From Adiantum capillus-veneris (Eukaryota > Streptophyta > Polypodiopsida > Polypodiales > Pteridaceae), in contig CM043971.1 of assembly GCA_014529385.2 (NCBI GenBank), positions 82,627,340-82,691,339 of the forward strand: 64,000 nucleotides of DNA, in the 5' to 3' direction. A model generated the notes under the pieces. That model searched no databases, had not been told where the DNA came from, and saw only the letters and a list, made by a program, of their open reading frames with translations. The translations under genes and the position numbers were made by a program. Of this stretch, positions 12,940 through 25,123 are shown one piece after another. How positions within the stretch are numbered: the first letter of the stretch is position 1; each line of letters starts with the position of its first letter.

Positions 12940-13042
12940 TATGTATGTTTTTTGAGAGTCTAGGTTTCAAAGAAAGAATGCTTTGAAAGCTAGAGAGAAA
13001 TTTTTCCTATGTTAAGGGTTTTTTGAAAGATTTTTTTGTGTG

Positions 13043-13043
<1 letters not shown>

Positions 13044-13097
<54 letters not shown>
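13044..13097. repeat. (TG)n microsatellite
   Basis: Continuous GT run just 5' of the chromovirus insertion. Confidence 0.95.
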
Positions 13098-13102
<5 letters not shown>

Positions 13103-13218
13103 CGTGTGTGTGTAGCCAGCACATCCAGCTAGACATCTTTTGATCATGCACGAAAGCCCTACTCTATGGTCCCTTTATACATTGACCCCATGATTGGTCC
13201 CTTTATACATAGACCCCA

Positions 13219-13350
13219 TGTTAGGACAACGGCAAGGCCAAGCTAGGCAGTGTGGAAAGGGAGTCCAACTAGGGCAAAGGGCTAGGAGCCATGCTATATA
13301 GTAGGTGGTTGGGAGGTGGACTCTTAAGTTCTAGCTCCCCTTGTTTAACA
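13219..13350 (+). repeat. 5' LTR of chromovirus (132 bp)
   Basis: TGTTAGGACAACGG...TTTAACA. It matches the 3' LTR except for a 21-bp block missing here and scattered substitutions. The LTR contains a TATA-like GCTATATAG. PBS-like bases follow directly. Confidence 0.9.
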
Positions 13351-14284
13351 TTTGTATCAAGAGCAAGGTTCCTATTTTTGGGAAGGGACATACATGGTGT
13401 TGGAGAGCCACACAAAGCTTTGCATGTTTTTTGCATGTCGCAGTCAAGAGCACTGTGGAGCTCACCCCCTGTGAAGAGGACGACGAGGAGGACTAGGTGG
13501 GCAACCCCGCTTGCGAGGAGAAGGGGCCGACACGGGACCTGCACCAAATTGCCTCCTCTCGGGTTTGACGGCATTGCTCGGGTATCTTGAGCATTCCACG
13601 TGCCTGTGGTGGCAGGCGCTTTCGACCAGCACCCACGGTGAGGTGGGCTTTGCTTGCCTCACGCTGCCTGCGAGCTCGCGATCGCTTGTGTTTGGCGTTT
13701 TTTTTTCACACCCAGTGGGCGCCCGACCCTTTGGGTTAGTGGGCACCCTAAATTTTTCCACAAACAAGGGACGGTACCCACAGCAGGGTACCCCCCCTCC
13801 CTCTTGTGAAGCTTCGGGCAAAGCTAGGCATACTGACAGGGCCAAGCAAGGGCAAGGCCGGGAAATACAAAGGGCAAGTTGCCATTTCTGCTGCGTATAC
13901 TACATATTATTTTTTCGTAACTTCATTCAAGTCGTCGGCAAGTTATCCAAAATACAAAGACCAGTGCAGTACGGATGCTCAAGGCAAACACACCTACCGT
14001 ATCAGATTGTTTTCTTGGAACCAGGAGCAAGATTACATCCTCAGCGGCAATTGGAGCATGAACAAAATTAGCAAGGCTAATTACCGGTATCAACGGGATT
14101 CTTTATCGGTATTTATCGATTGCGGTACAGCATGTATTTTTCTTGCTATTCCTTGCACTGCACTGTGTCGCCATAGATTCATATATCAATATGACTTTTG
14201 ATTTCGAGCAAAATATGCCTAATCCTGTCCATGATGGCTCGTGGCTAGATGCTCTCACGGAGAGTGCCCGCGACACTATGACAG

Positions 14285-15030
14285 GTGACGACACTTATGA
14301 ATTGCTCGATATTCAAGACACTTCAGACACGCATATCAGTCATGGAAGAAAATTTTAAATCTTTAAATGACAACGTCACTAAATTATCCACGTTAGTGAT
14401 CCAATTAATGCAACAGCAGTCCAAGGGTCCTGCTGACACACACATGCATGAGCACGTTGCTACACAGGGGCAAGGCCCTTTTGATCATGGAAAAGGTCCA
14501 TCTACCGATGCTTTGCACATTCTCACTGCAAAAGAGGTGGATGAGTTGTTGAAAAACTCCAAACCACCGACTTTTAAGGGAGAAGACCGAGACCGCAATA
14601 AGGATGTAGACAATATCTTTCTCAGCAAGTGGGATGGAATTCACGCCTTACGGTGTACTTCGGACGCAGTCAGAGCACTGCAAACAAGTTTAACTCTGGA
14701 AGGCAAGGCCTACAAATGTTGGATGTCTCTCAAGGAGAAGAATATCATGCCACACAGTTGGGAAGTTTTTGAAACTATGTTTCGCAAAGAATTCTTGCCT
14801 ACAAATGAGGCAGATCGGAATTGGACAGCTTGGGACACGTGTTCCATGCGCCAATACCCATCATTACTTGAATATATATCTCACTATCGGGATGTTATCC
14901 TCAAGTTGGAAGGCTTAGATAACTTTCAGCAAGTACGGGGGTTTATACGTGGTCTGACACCAGAGCTTAAGAAGCATGTCAAGACCCAAGACCCTAAAAC
15001 ACTTGAGGGAGCCATAGTGAAAGCACATAT
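14285..15030 (+). pseudogene. chromovirus gag, N-terminal part
   Basis: Encodes a retrotransposon Gag domain. A coiled N-terminus (ISVMEENFKSLNDNVTKL) is followed by the capsid-like block with AYKCWMSLKE, FETMFRKEFLP and LKLEGLDNF. The end is at AIVKAHI, where the solo LTR enters. Gag resumes at 16,620 (AHI then HDDPDEKK across the junction once the duplicated CATAT is counted once). Gag forms the cytoplasmic particle that packages element RNA. The upstream start is unclear because 13,806-14,201 is in another frame. Confidence 0.8.
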
Positions 15031-16619
15031 TGTAACATTTAATGGCCTAATAACTTATGTGTAGCGAAAATTAGCATGAACATAGTGGGCATTTCATTAG
15101 AATAGATTCCTAATGAGAATTACAAGAGTGCTTGGGTGGAGAGAGCAACAAAAAGCATAACACCTAGTTAGATAGCATCAACAATACTTTCAAAAGAGAG
15201 AGAAATTAAGCTATTAACAACAGTTGAGGACCGGATTTACATGGAGCCGGTCCCCCCTCCAAAAGGCTTTGTATTATGGTTTCTCCCATCAAGAGAGACA
15301 TTGTACAATACAATTCTTTGTGTTCCTTCAAGACTAGCTAGTGCAATGAAGATGGAAGCTTCATGCACTAAGCAAAACACTTAACAAACACAACTTGAAT
15401 TATCCCCGTTCTCAGACCCAAGACCTCACACACCTTCGAAGATGGTGAGATCTAGCAGGGTATGAGAGTAGATTGAGAGGAAGAAGGAGTATCTTACGAG
15501 AAAGATGTACATCTCCTCACATAATCACTCATATTAGCATAGCTTAGCTTAGTAATTAGCTTGGTAGAGGAGATGAGCATGCATTGAAGCTTGGCTCTTG
15601 GTTGGATTTGCATCCACATGCCAAGAGAGTGTTGAGGTAGGCTTCTATCTCACAAGCTTGGAGTAGGTGATGAGTTCTCCATTAAAGCTTGGGAAGAGAT
15701 AGTCTTCTCTTTCTTCACACATGAGATTGTGTGAGTGTGTGTGTGATAATGCCAAGCAAAAATCAGTCCCCCCTCTCTCTTGGGCGAGCCCCCTTGCTAT
15801 TTGCTCTTCCTGCAGTCTCATTGGCCCTCCCCAAGTCAAGCCAATTATAATTAAGCAGCATAAGTGATAGCCTTCTGACATGTGTCCCCCTTTCCCCTTT
15901 TGTGAGAGCTTGAGGTAATTAAATAATTAAACTAAACTCTCATTGGACCCCTTTGCCTCCTGGCCAATAGGAATCAGGCAAGCCATGGGGCTCCTGAATG
16001 CTCATTGGACCCTTTGGGAGACTGCCCAATAGTCTTCTAGGAGACTTAATTCTTATTGGTTTCTTTTATTAAATGTTTTTAAATTAATTAAACTAGATTT
16101 ACTCTAGCTTAATTCTCATTGGTCCACTTCAAGGGTCATCCAATAGGAATTGGGCACACCTTGTGGGCATCTGCGCTAGGGAGCTGACATGTGTCCCTAA
16201 TTCCCTTTGTGTAAAGGGGCTTGTGTGTGTGTGTGTGTGGCTTTCTCTCTCATCCCCTAGAAGAAGGGACCGCCCCCTCCCATGTAGGGATGTGCATTGA
16301 CTTTGGAGAGCACACAAAGCATCCAATTCTCCCTAAGCTTTAACCCTTTGGACACAACCTTTGAATTTTGGAACCTTAGCATTTTGGAAGTCTTAATGGG
16401 CTGAACCTTAGGGTCTTTTTAGCCCATTGTTGCACATGGCTCTTTTGTAGATGGCCCCCCCTTTGGATCCCTATTTTCCCTCCTTTTGATCCCTACTGTG
16501 GCCGGTCTGCTAGCTTAACCAATATTCTAGCTTTTTCTCCCCTGGCACTTCCCCACATTAAATGATCAGTTTAATATGAGAAAATCATTTAGGAGAATTA
16601 GATATTGATTATTATGACA
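15031..16619 (+). mobile_element. solo LTR, copy 1 (1,589 bp), TSD CATAT
   Basis: Begins TGTAACATTTAATGG and ends ATTATGACA. It is flanked by the 5-bp duplication CATAT (15,026-15,030 and 16,620-16,624). It is homologous along its length to 21,105-22,622, with a roughly 70-bp block near 15,380-15,450 absent from the other copy. No internal element sequence is present, so it arose by LTR-LTR recombination. It lies inside chromovirus gag and so is younger than that element. Confidence 0.93.
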
Positions 16620-17270
16620 CATATTCACGATGATCCAGATGAAAAGAAATCACATCATAATCATGTGCCTGCTAATACACATGGTAATACACGCACACAA
16701 TATGGGCACAATAAAAGGAAATTTATAGTAGCCAATCTAGAAGCATCTAAAAAACCCAAGGGGTCCGGAGGTCCTCTTTCTCCTTAGGACTTTGATAAAG
16801 CTAAGAAAGAGAAATTATGTTCTCAATGTTTAGGAAGCGGTCATGGCAAAAAGGATTGTCCCAAGGGAAATCTGTTGCTCATGGCAAGGAAAAAGCAATG
16901 CACACGGTGCAACTGCTGCCTCTTGAGTCTTCCTCACGATTCTCTACAGTGGAAGTAACACACACCGAGGTGGTGCATGAATGTTGTCTCACAGCTTCCA
17001 TGTGGCAACAGACCTTCAGACCACATGAGTTAGTACGTATGCACGGATCTCTGCAAGGGCACAAGGTGCGCATCTTGGTAGATGATGGTGCTACTCACAA
17101 TTTTATCAATTACAGATTGGTGAAAAAACTCAAATTGCCTCAAACTCCAAGTACCCACCGCTACAAGGTAGCAATGATGAATGGACATGATACCGAAATC
17201 TGGGTACTCAAGTCCGAGTTGTTCCGTTGGAAGTACAAGGCTACTCCACATCCTTGGATTTTCAGGTTAT
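16620..17270 (+). pseudogene. chromovirus gag C-terminus and protease
   Basis: A canonical CCHC knuckle CSQCLGSGHGKKDC lies near 16,815-16,860, followed by a frameshift near 16,870. The retropepsin then reads RILVDDGATHNFINY near 17,073-17,110; the usual active-site D-S-G is D-D-G here, so activity is doubtful. A further frame change follows near 17,215 before the ILG-equivalent VVLGREWL (about 17,290). The protease would process the polyprotein. Confidence 0.8.
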
Positions 17271-18897
17271 GAACATGGAGAGGGCAGATGTGGTCCTTGG
17301 TAGGGAATGGTTGCATAGCCTAGGACCATCACTGAAGCGTAGCTATGAGCACAACAGCTTGATGTTTGAATCTCATGGCGCACATGTGTTGTTGTTAGGA
17401 GAGAAGTATGTACCTTCTTCACCATTGATATATACAGCTGAGCTTATGCAGCTCCTTTCTGATAATGAAATAGATCAAGTTTTATTGTGTTACTCATTGT
17501 CTCATTTTCTCTCTAACATTGAATCTGTTGAACATTCCTCAACGCTGCATGCTTCTCTCTCATCTCTTCCACCAATGGCTACATCCAAACAAGCAAAAGT
17601 TTCTAGTGAGTTACAAAATTTATTAAAGGAATTTCACGATGTTTTTCCTAATGATTTTCCACCAAGATTACCGCCAACACGATCAGTGCAACATAGCATC
17701 GATGTGGTTGCAGACAATAAACCTGTCAGTAAATCGCCCTATCGTATGAGTTACTCTGAATCTACTGAGGTGGAACGTCAGCTTGCTAACTACCTTAGCA
17801 GAGGGTTTATCCAACCCAGTTATTCACCATGGGCTTCTCCTATCCTATTAGTGAAGAAAAAAGACGGCAGTATGCGCATGTGCGTAGACTACCGTGGCTT
17901 ATATGCGGTTACTAGTAAGAACAAGTACACATTGCCATGTGTGGATGAGTTGTTCGACAAACTCACTCATGCTCACATTTTTACGAAAATAGACTTGCGG
18001 TCAGGCTATCACCAAGTCCGTATTCGACTGGCTGATATACCCAAAACTGCATTCCGAACAAGGTTTGGACACTATGAGTTTTTGGTTATGCCCTTTGGGT
18101 TAACCAATGCGTCCGCAACATTCATGACACTTATGGATAGTGTCTTGAAGCCGTACTTGGGAAAATTTATCATCGTTTTTCTCAGACATTCTAGTTTATG
18201 GTGCTTCTGAAGAAGAACACTTACAACATCTGAGGCAGGTGTTCGAATTGTTACGAACAAATAAATTATATGCCAAGGAATTTAAGTGTGATTTTATGAA
18301 AGAAGAAATTCACTATCTTGGGCATGTTATTTCAACTAATGGGCTATATATGGATCAATCCAAAGTGGATACAATCCGGCAGTGGTCTTCTCATAAAAAT
18401 CTGGAAGAGTTACAGATTCTTTTAGGATTTGCAGGTTTTTACCGAAGGTTCGTTAAAAACTATGCTAATGTTTTTGTTCCCATGACAGATCAATTGAAAG
18501 GCAAGGGCAAAGCTTTTCAGTGGGGACCCGCTCAACAACACAGTTTTGATACGCTCAAGGATGCATTAGCTACAGCTCCCATACTAGCTATTGCAGATCC
18601 TTTGAAACCATCCGTTTTGGAAACGGATGCCAGTGACCGTGCTATTGGAGCAGTCCTGTTACAAGACATACAACCAATTGCATTTGAAAGCAAGAAGCTT
18701 GATGCAGCTCAGCAGAACTACTCTGCTTATGAGCGCGAACTCTATGCAATAGTGTCTGCCTTAAAAACATGGCGGCATTATTTGTATGGTGCTCAATTTG
18801 AGATTGTGTTTGACCATGAAAGAATTGAATGGTTTACACAACCAAACGGATTTGAAGGGTCGGAAAGCCAGGTGGACCAAGATTCTTCAGGAATATG
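17227..18897 (+). pseudogene. chromovirus reverse transcriptase and RNase H
   Basis: RT blocks are clear: [57 protein letters not shown] and [16 protein letters not shown] one-base deletion near 18,180 removes the catalytic Y/F-x-D-D box; the downstream half (DILVYG) is in another frame. RNase H has the ETDASDRAIGAVL block (18,627 on) and ends in a second frameshift near 18,850. An in-frame stop sits in RKG*YNVVADALSRM near 18,924. This enzyme would copy element RNA to DNA; this copy cannot. Confidence 0.9.
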
Positions 18898-18932
18898 ACG
18901 CCAAGCTCCGGTATCGTAAAGGATGATACAAC

Positions 18933-20525
18933 GTGGTGGCTGACGCTCTAAGTCGTATGCCGGAGATCAATTCTCTCTTGTTTATGGAACTTTGTAGTGA
19001 ATTTTTGGATTCTCTAAAGGGTAAATATGAGCATGATGAAGCATATTCCAAAGTGTGGAGCCATGTACAAATGAGGGATCCTTCTCACTCCAATGATGGT
19101 AGTGTAACGTTAACCTCCACACATAGTTCTCCTCTATCGAGTGATGAACTACAACGATGGAAGCATTTCACCATCGATAATGGGTACCTACTCCATAAGG
19201 GGAGAGTTTGTGTACCGACGGACACAGACATTCGGCGCCAAATTCTTTATGAATGTCATGATAGTCCAAGTGCAGGGCACCCGGGTATTAGAAAGACTTA
19301 TGCTCTCGTACAACGACAGTTTTACTGGCCAGTTTTACATGGCTTTGTTCAAGCTTATGTCTTGCATTGCCAAAAATGTCAAGTTAACAAAGCAGAGCGC
19401 CTAAAAGCAGGAGGACTCTTACATCCTTTGGAGATTCCCAATGGAAAATGGGAAAGTATCTCTATGACTTTATTGTGGGTTTACCAACCATTGTACGAGG
19501 TCATGACTCGGTCTGGGTGGTCGTAGACCGGTTGACTAAACTATGTAAGTTTATTCCAACCAAATCAACGATTAAGACTCCAGAACTAGCCAAGTTATTT
19601 GTGGACAATCTATACAAGTTGTATGGTTTTCCAAGTAACATTGTCAGTGATCGTGATCCCAAGTTTAATAGTCATTTTTGGAGGGTTGTGTTCAAACGAT
19701 TGGGTACACAACTAAACCTCAGTACAACCGATCATCCAAAAACATATGGTCAGACTGAACGAGTTAACCAAGTGCTAGAGGATATGCTAAGAGCATATGT
19801 TAGCAAGAAACAGTTAGACTGGGAAGAATATTTACTTATTCTTGAGTTTGCCTACAATAGTGCTAAGCATGTCACAATTGGATTTAGTCCTTTCATGCTC
19901 ATGTATGGGGTTTTAACTTAGGTCACCTGTTATGGTGGGGTTGGCAACCAAAAAGCTCCAACAGGTTAAGGATCTTCTCCAAGACCACATGGATATGTTG
20001 AAACTCGCTCGTCAGAATGTCCGACAAGCGCAGGATCGGTATAAGAAGTACGCTGATGAGAAACGTCGGCAAGTTACCTTTGAGGAAGGGGAGGAAGTAT
20101 TTTTACGTGTGCCAGAACATTCAGAAAGTCAGAAAACTGGGTCAACACCTAAATTATCTCCCCGATATTGTGGGCCTTTCAAAATACTCAAGCGAGTAGG
20201 TAATCGTGCCTACAAATTATTGCTACCTACACATTCTCGTATTCATCCAGTGTTTCATGTAAGCCATTTACGTAAGCAGTTACATGGGGACAACAATGTC
20301 ATTGACCAGCAGATTTTGGTTGATTTCGTTGAACCTCCTACCTTACCGCATGAACCTAAACGTATTCTCGACTATCATGATTTACATACGCGTCATCATG
20401 TACGTCAACAAGCCTTAATCAAGTGGAAAGATCGACCTGAGGAAGGCGCCACTTGGGGGAAAACATTAGTGTTCTTAAGAAGAAGTTTCCCACTTTTGTT
20501 TTCGAGGATGAAAACTCTTCTTTAA
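18933..20525 (+). pseudogene. chromovirus integrase with chromodomain-like tail
   Basis: The H2C2 zinc finger HDSPSAGHPG...CQKCQ (about 19,257-19,385) is followed by the core. D1 lies in DFIVGLP (19,468), D2 in SDRDPKF (19,650) and E in GQTERVNQ (19,756). A missing base before D1 splits the frame, and a stop follows LMYGVLT. The C-terminal part has the GPF/Y module (YCGPFKILKRVG) and ends with LIKWKDRPEEGATW, a chromodomain-type block that in chromoviruses directs insertion to heterochromatin. The final FEDENSSL is out of frame just before the polypurine tract. Confidence 0.9.
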
Positions 20526-20536
20526 GGGGGGAGTAA

Positions 20537-20689
20537 TGTTAGGACAACGGCAAGGCCGGACTAGACAAGGGCAAGGCCTCGCTAGGCAGTGTGGAAAGGG
20601 AGTCCAACTAGGGCAAAGGGCTAGGAGCCATGCTATATAGTGGGTGGTTGGGAGGTGGACTCCTAGGTTCTAGTTCCCCTTGTCTAACA
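20537..20689 (+). repeat. 3' LTR of chromovirus (153 bp)
   Basis: TGTTAGGACAACGG...TCTAACA, preceded by the polypurine tract at about 20,523-20,534 and followed by the CCCCA duplication. Confidence 0.92.
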
Positions 20690-20694
20690 CCCCA

Positions 20695-21104
20695 CAATCG
20701 TGGGAAGCATTAAACTTGAGAGAGATGGGATGGCCCACAAAGTAGTTGGTGTTTGGTCATCATATTGACAACAGTTATGTAATCTCTTTCTTGTTCTCGC
20801 AAAGTCCCTGGTAGTGCCAACCAAAGCCTTGCATATCTTACCTCTTCACTAGCGCCAAAAGATCAGTTGATCAATGTTTCTCATGTGCACAACTCTATGA
20901 TGGTAGCATGGCATGTCATACTTTTGGTTGTGCATTTGACAATTTGGTAGATTTTACCATAACTATGGGCGTGGTTAGTAAAAAATGGTCCTAAAGTAAA
21001 GGAGGAATTTTAAGGTTCAAAAGTGATGCAACCTATGAGAGGTTGGAAATTGACGCATGCAACTCTCCACCCGTCCATGCCATCTGTAGGCCATTGACCT
21101 GCTA
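20695..21104. other. intergenic, nothing recognised
   Basis: Host or older repeat sequence between the chromovirus and the second solo LTR. It has no supported open frame or structural signal, and it continues after the solo LTR at 22,628. Confidence 0.5.
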
Positions 21105-22622
21105 TGTAACATTTAATGGCCTAGTAACTTGTGTGTAGCGGAAAATAGCATGAACATAGTGAGCATTTCATTAGAATAGGTTCCTAATGAGTATAACAAG
21201 AGTACTTGGGTGGAGAGAGCAACAAAAAGCATAACACCTAGTTAGATAGCATGAACAATACTTCAAAAGAGAGAGAAATTAAGCTATTGACAACAGTTGA
21301 GGACCGGATTTACATGGAGCCGGTCCCCCCTCCAAAAGGCTTTGTATTATGGTTTCTCCCATCAAGAGAAACATTTTACAATACAATTCTTTGTGTTCCT
21401 TTAATACTAGCTAGTGCAATGAAGATGGAAGCTTCAAGCACTAGGCAAAACACTTATAGTATGAGAGTAGATTGAGAGGAAGAAGGAGTAGTCTTACGAG
21501 AAAGATGTACATCTCCTCATATAATCACTCATATTAGCATAGCATAGCTTAGTAATTAGCATGGTAGAGGAGATGAGCATGCATTGAAGCTTGGATCTTG
21601 GTTGGATTTGCATCACAAAGCCAAGAGTTGTTGGTGTAGGCCTCCCTTCTCACAAGCTTGGAGTAGGTGATAATCTTTCCATTAAAGCTTGAGAAGGAGA
21701 GAGAGAGTCTTCTTGATTCACACATGAGCTCGTGTGAGTGTGTATGCAATAATGCCTTGAGAAATTCAGCCCCCTCTCTCTCTTGGTCGACCCCTCTTGC
21801 TATTTGCTCATGCTTCCACCCCATTGGACCTCTGCAGGCTTGGCCAATAGGATTTAAGGAGCATAAGTGATAGCCTTCTGACATGTGTCCCCCTTTCCCC
21901 TTTTGTGAGTGCTTTAGGTAATTAATTAATGCAACTAAACTCTCATTAGACCCCTTTGTCTCCTGGCCAACAGGAATTAGGCAAGCCATTGGGCTGTTGA
22001 ATGCTCATTGGACCCCTTGGGAGACTGTCCAATAGTCTTCTAGAGAGCTTAATTCTTATTGGTTCTTTTATTAAGTGTTTTTAAATTTATTAAACTAGAT
22101 TTACTCTAGGCTAATTCTCATTGGTCCACCTCCATGGCCATCCAATAGGATTTGAGCACACCTTGTGGGCATCTGGGCTAGGGAGCTGACATGTGTCCCT
22201 CATTCCCTTTGTGTAAAGGAAGCTTGTGTGTGTGTGTGTGTGTGTGTTTCTCTCTCATCCCCTACTTCTAGGGCTCACCCCCTTCTATGTAGGAGCCACG
22301 AAGACTTTTTGGTGCACACACAAAGCATCCAATTTTCCTAGTGTTTGACCTTTGGACACAACCTTTGAATTTTGGAACCTTAGCATTTTGGAAGTCTTAA
22401 TGGGCTGAACCTTAGGGTCTTTTAAGCCCATTGTTGCACCTTGCTCTTTTGCAGATGGCCCCCCTTTGGATCCCTATTTCCCCTCCTTTGGATCCCTACT
22501 GTGGTCGGTCTACCAGCTTAACCAATAGTCTAGCTTTTTCTCCCCTGGCACTTCCCCATATTAAGTGATCAGTTTAACATGAGAAAATCATTTAGGAGAA
22601 TTAGATATTAGTTATTATGACA
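21105..22622 (+). mobile_element. solo LTR, copy 2 (1,518 bp), TSD TGCTA
   Basis: Same family and same orientation as 15,031-16,619. It begins TGTAACATTTAATGG, ends GTTATTATGACA and is flanked by TGCTA (21,100-21,104; 22,623-22,627). It includes a short TG run near 22,227-22,247. No internal region is left. Confidence 0.93.
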
Positions 22623-22627
22623 TGCTA

Positions 22628-22909
22628 ACTAGTCTTGCTTGGTGCTATAGAACCTAACAGGACATAAGCAGATTGACATCAATCATCTAGCACTGAAAAC
22701 AATCCATAGCTTCCTAGCCCCGCTAAAAACAGCCCACAGCTTCACAATCAATGCGTTCCAAGAGATGACATTCTAGACAGGAAGCTCGTTAAGAACTTTT
22801 TTGAGCTTTTTGAAGTGTTTGACATACATGTCAACCAAGGCATTTCCAAGCACGACGTCTTTTTGCCCTTGTCATAAAATATCATTGTGAATTTCGGCGT
22901 GCAACAGAG

Positions 22910-22911
<2 letters not shown>
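22628..22911. other. unassigned flank with 16-bp transposon-end match
   Basis: Not coding. AACCTAACAGGACATAA near 22,650 is the reverse complement of the sub-terminal motif (TTATGTCCTGTTAGGTT) of the CACTA-ended element at 25,124-26,442. It is possibly a scrap of that family, possibly chance. Confidence 0.3.
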
Positions 22912-22944
<33 letters not shown>

Positions 22945-25123
22945 CGACACCAAGTAAAACAACACGCTGTATCTATATAGGTTAACCGTGTGATACCTTA
23001 CATATAAAAGAGCTTTGCCATGCAAACTGACACTCAAGTGACCCTTCCTGCATGCTTCATAAGAGCATGTTCCTATGGGCTTGACACCAAACTGAATGAG
23101 GGCTTGGAAACCCAACAGTCCTGCCTTAGGCCTAACACTACTCCCCACTTAGAGAAGCGTTTTTGTCCTAAAAAACAAGAGTGGTGATATCGTCTAAGAA
23201 CACTAATATTTTCCACAATGGCATCCCTCACAGATCCAACTATCATTTGATGGATACGCGGTTCAATAGGAGGTCAATGCAACCAAGAAAAACATATTGA
23301 TTGTCGACATTGTTGTCTCTGTGGAACCGTTTGCGTAACTAACCTACAACTAACATAGTGTGTAGACTCTATTTATAACTCGCTAGAGTACTTTAAATGA
23401 GTTTCCACAATTAAGAGGTGTCTTAAAAAGTAGACATTACTTATCATCAAAGACTAAGTCCTTGACTTGTTATCACTTCTCATCAATAAACAATTGCACC
23501 ATAACTAGTGATGGAGGTTGAGAACCTGACCAAAACATGCTTTTCCTCATGGTAAGCATACTCCAACTAGTGAGACAACCTTTCTAATTAGATTGCTTTG
23601 TTCTAACGTACACACTTAACATATCCTTTAGCAAAAGATAACACTTATATAATTGTCTATCTGCCTCCGGATGACCGCAATACGAAGTTGTGTTTCCCAT
23701 TCGTTTACAAGCAGTCTTCCCAAAATAATCGGTAAACTTGGGGCACAAATGCTTGCAACATTGTTGAGTAACCAACAGATTAATGAACAATCAACTTGGT
23801 TAACTTTGAAAGATTGAATAGTAAACTGAATAAATTGTACAAAGTTTAGTCAGTTATCTACAATCAATATAATAGATATATTTCATATAGAGTGCTAAAT
23901 ACTTCATAAGCTACCAACTTCATGAATTTTCATGCCGCTTCAAATCAGCTTTTACTAAACACCAGGACCCATAATACCTAGTGTGCATGCATTTAGCAAA
24001 AACTACTCTAAACCTGCATTTTCATGACTATAACTACCAATTCTTATGGCGTACATGATGCTCATAGCACACATGAAAGAAAAAGGTCAATATTTCTAAA
24101 AAGAAACTAAATATTTCCTACTGCAATCACTTGCAAGCCTTGCTTAAGCGTTTGACCCATAATAGAATGCGAAAAAGAAATCACATCTAGGCACAAACAA
24201 TGAAACATTTTCATTAACAATACGTAGCCTTGCTATGCGCATACGCAACCATCTGTTAATGTTGTTCAGTAGAACTTGTAACCTTAGCAAGTCTCTGTAA
24301 GTACCCGACAATTTTTGGTCAGTAAAATTGTTCCTGATACTATGTGCTCAAAATGGTGTATGAAACAGATTGGACTAGCACCTAGGGACTCTATCGTGAC
24401 ACATAATTAAGTAAAGAGGCGTCAGTGTTAGTCCTAGAGACTCATATTCTCCACATGCGGAATATCTCTCATGTGATGATGTCAAGAAAAAAATTACATC
24501 TATCAAGGATGAGTTGTACCGGTGTGTGGAGGTAATTGTAAACACTTAGCAACATGAGTGAGAGGGACCCTCATTAGCCTTGCTCCACATTGGTTAAATC
24601 GAACTCCATGAATTCTTAGACCATGTTGCTCCCCTTGTGATAACATGTGCCAAACGAAACCCTACCATGTAGGTCTATAGTTGTAGGGTGCAAAAAAGTA
24701 TCTGGTACATTATTGTCCCAAAATTCTTTGCTCCTACATGACCTTGTCATGTGTCTGAAGAGCGAAATGGAGGGAAAGCATTCTAGCATACAGATCCTAC
24801 TTGGAAAATTCAACCAAAGCATATGCAAAAATGAAATGAAACAAAATCATAGGCATACCTAGAGGTTGAAAATAGCGTCCACTTACCCAGAGTCAAGTGT
24901 ACTATCCAAATCTGAAGTATACATCCTAAAAGGTACCTTACTAAGAAGCCAACCTCAAAGAGCTAGTATGTGTTTTGACATGGTAACCACTAAATGAAAG
25001 TTTTTTGAAAATCACAATTATTTAACATATAACCCTGGGTGTTGCCTTATCAATCCAAACCCTTTGGTTAGATTCTGCAATTTTTTGAACCCCTTGGTTA
25101 GATTCTGCATAGAAACTGCTTAA

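Larger units (their letters stand above)
10787..13218. other. 5' flank of TOP1, no confident gene
   Basis: The region contains the intron upstream of TOP1's first visible coding exon. A more GC- and CpG-rich stretch at about 11,950-12,350 has minus-strand CAAAG|GTTGGT (near 12,090) and GCAG (near 11,984), which could be a 5'UTR exon and promoter; this is inference. A tRNA-like B box (minus GGGTTCAATC, near 12,688) hints at another SINE relic. Homopolymers: C at 12,600-12,623 and G at 12,911-12,939. A TG run lies at 13,044-13,097, and 28-bp tandem units start at 13,168 and 13,196. Open frames here lack coding support. Confidence 0.45.
13219..20689 (+). mobile_element. Ty3/gypsy chromovirus, decayed, with TSD CCCCA
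   Basis: The element starts and ends with short LTRs (13,219-13,350 and 20,537-20,689) and is flanked on both sides by CCCCA (13,214-13,218; 20,690-20,694). The order is gag, CCHC, PR, RT, RH, IN and a chromodomain-like C-terminus, which is the chromovirus branch. A primer-binding-like TTTGTATCAAGAGC follows the 5' LTR, and a polypurine tract (AAGGGGGGAG) precedes the 3' LTR. A 1.6-kb solo LTR interrupts gag. Frameshifts and stops occur in RT, RH and IN, so this copy cannot encode its own proteins. Confidence 0.93.

Noticed and set aside
13291-14071. Overlapping plus- and minus-strand frames just after the chromovirus 5' LTR
   Set aside because: They overlap each other, have no domain and lie in the element leader; gag starts further on.
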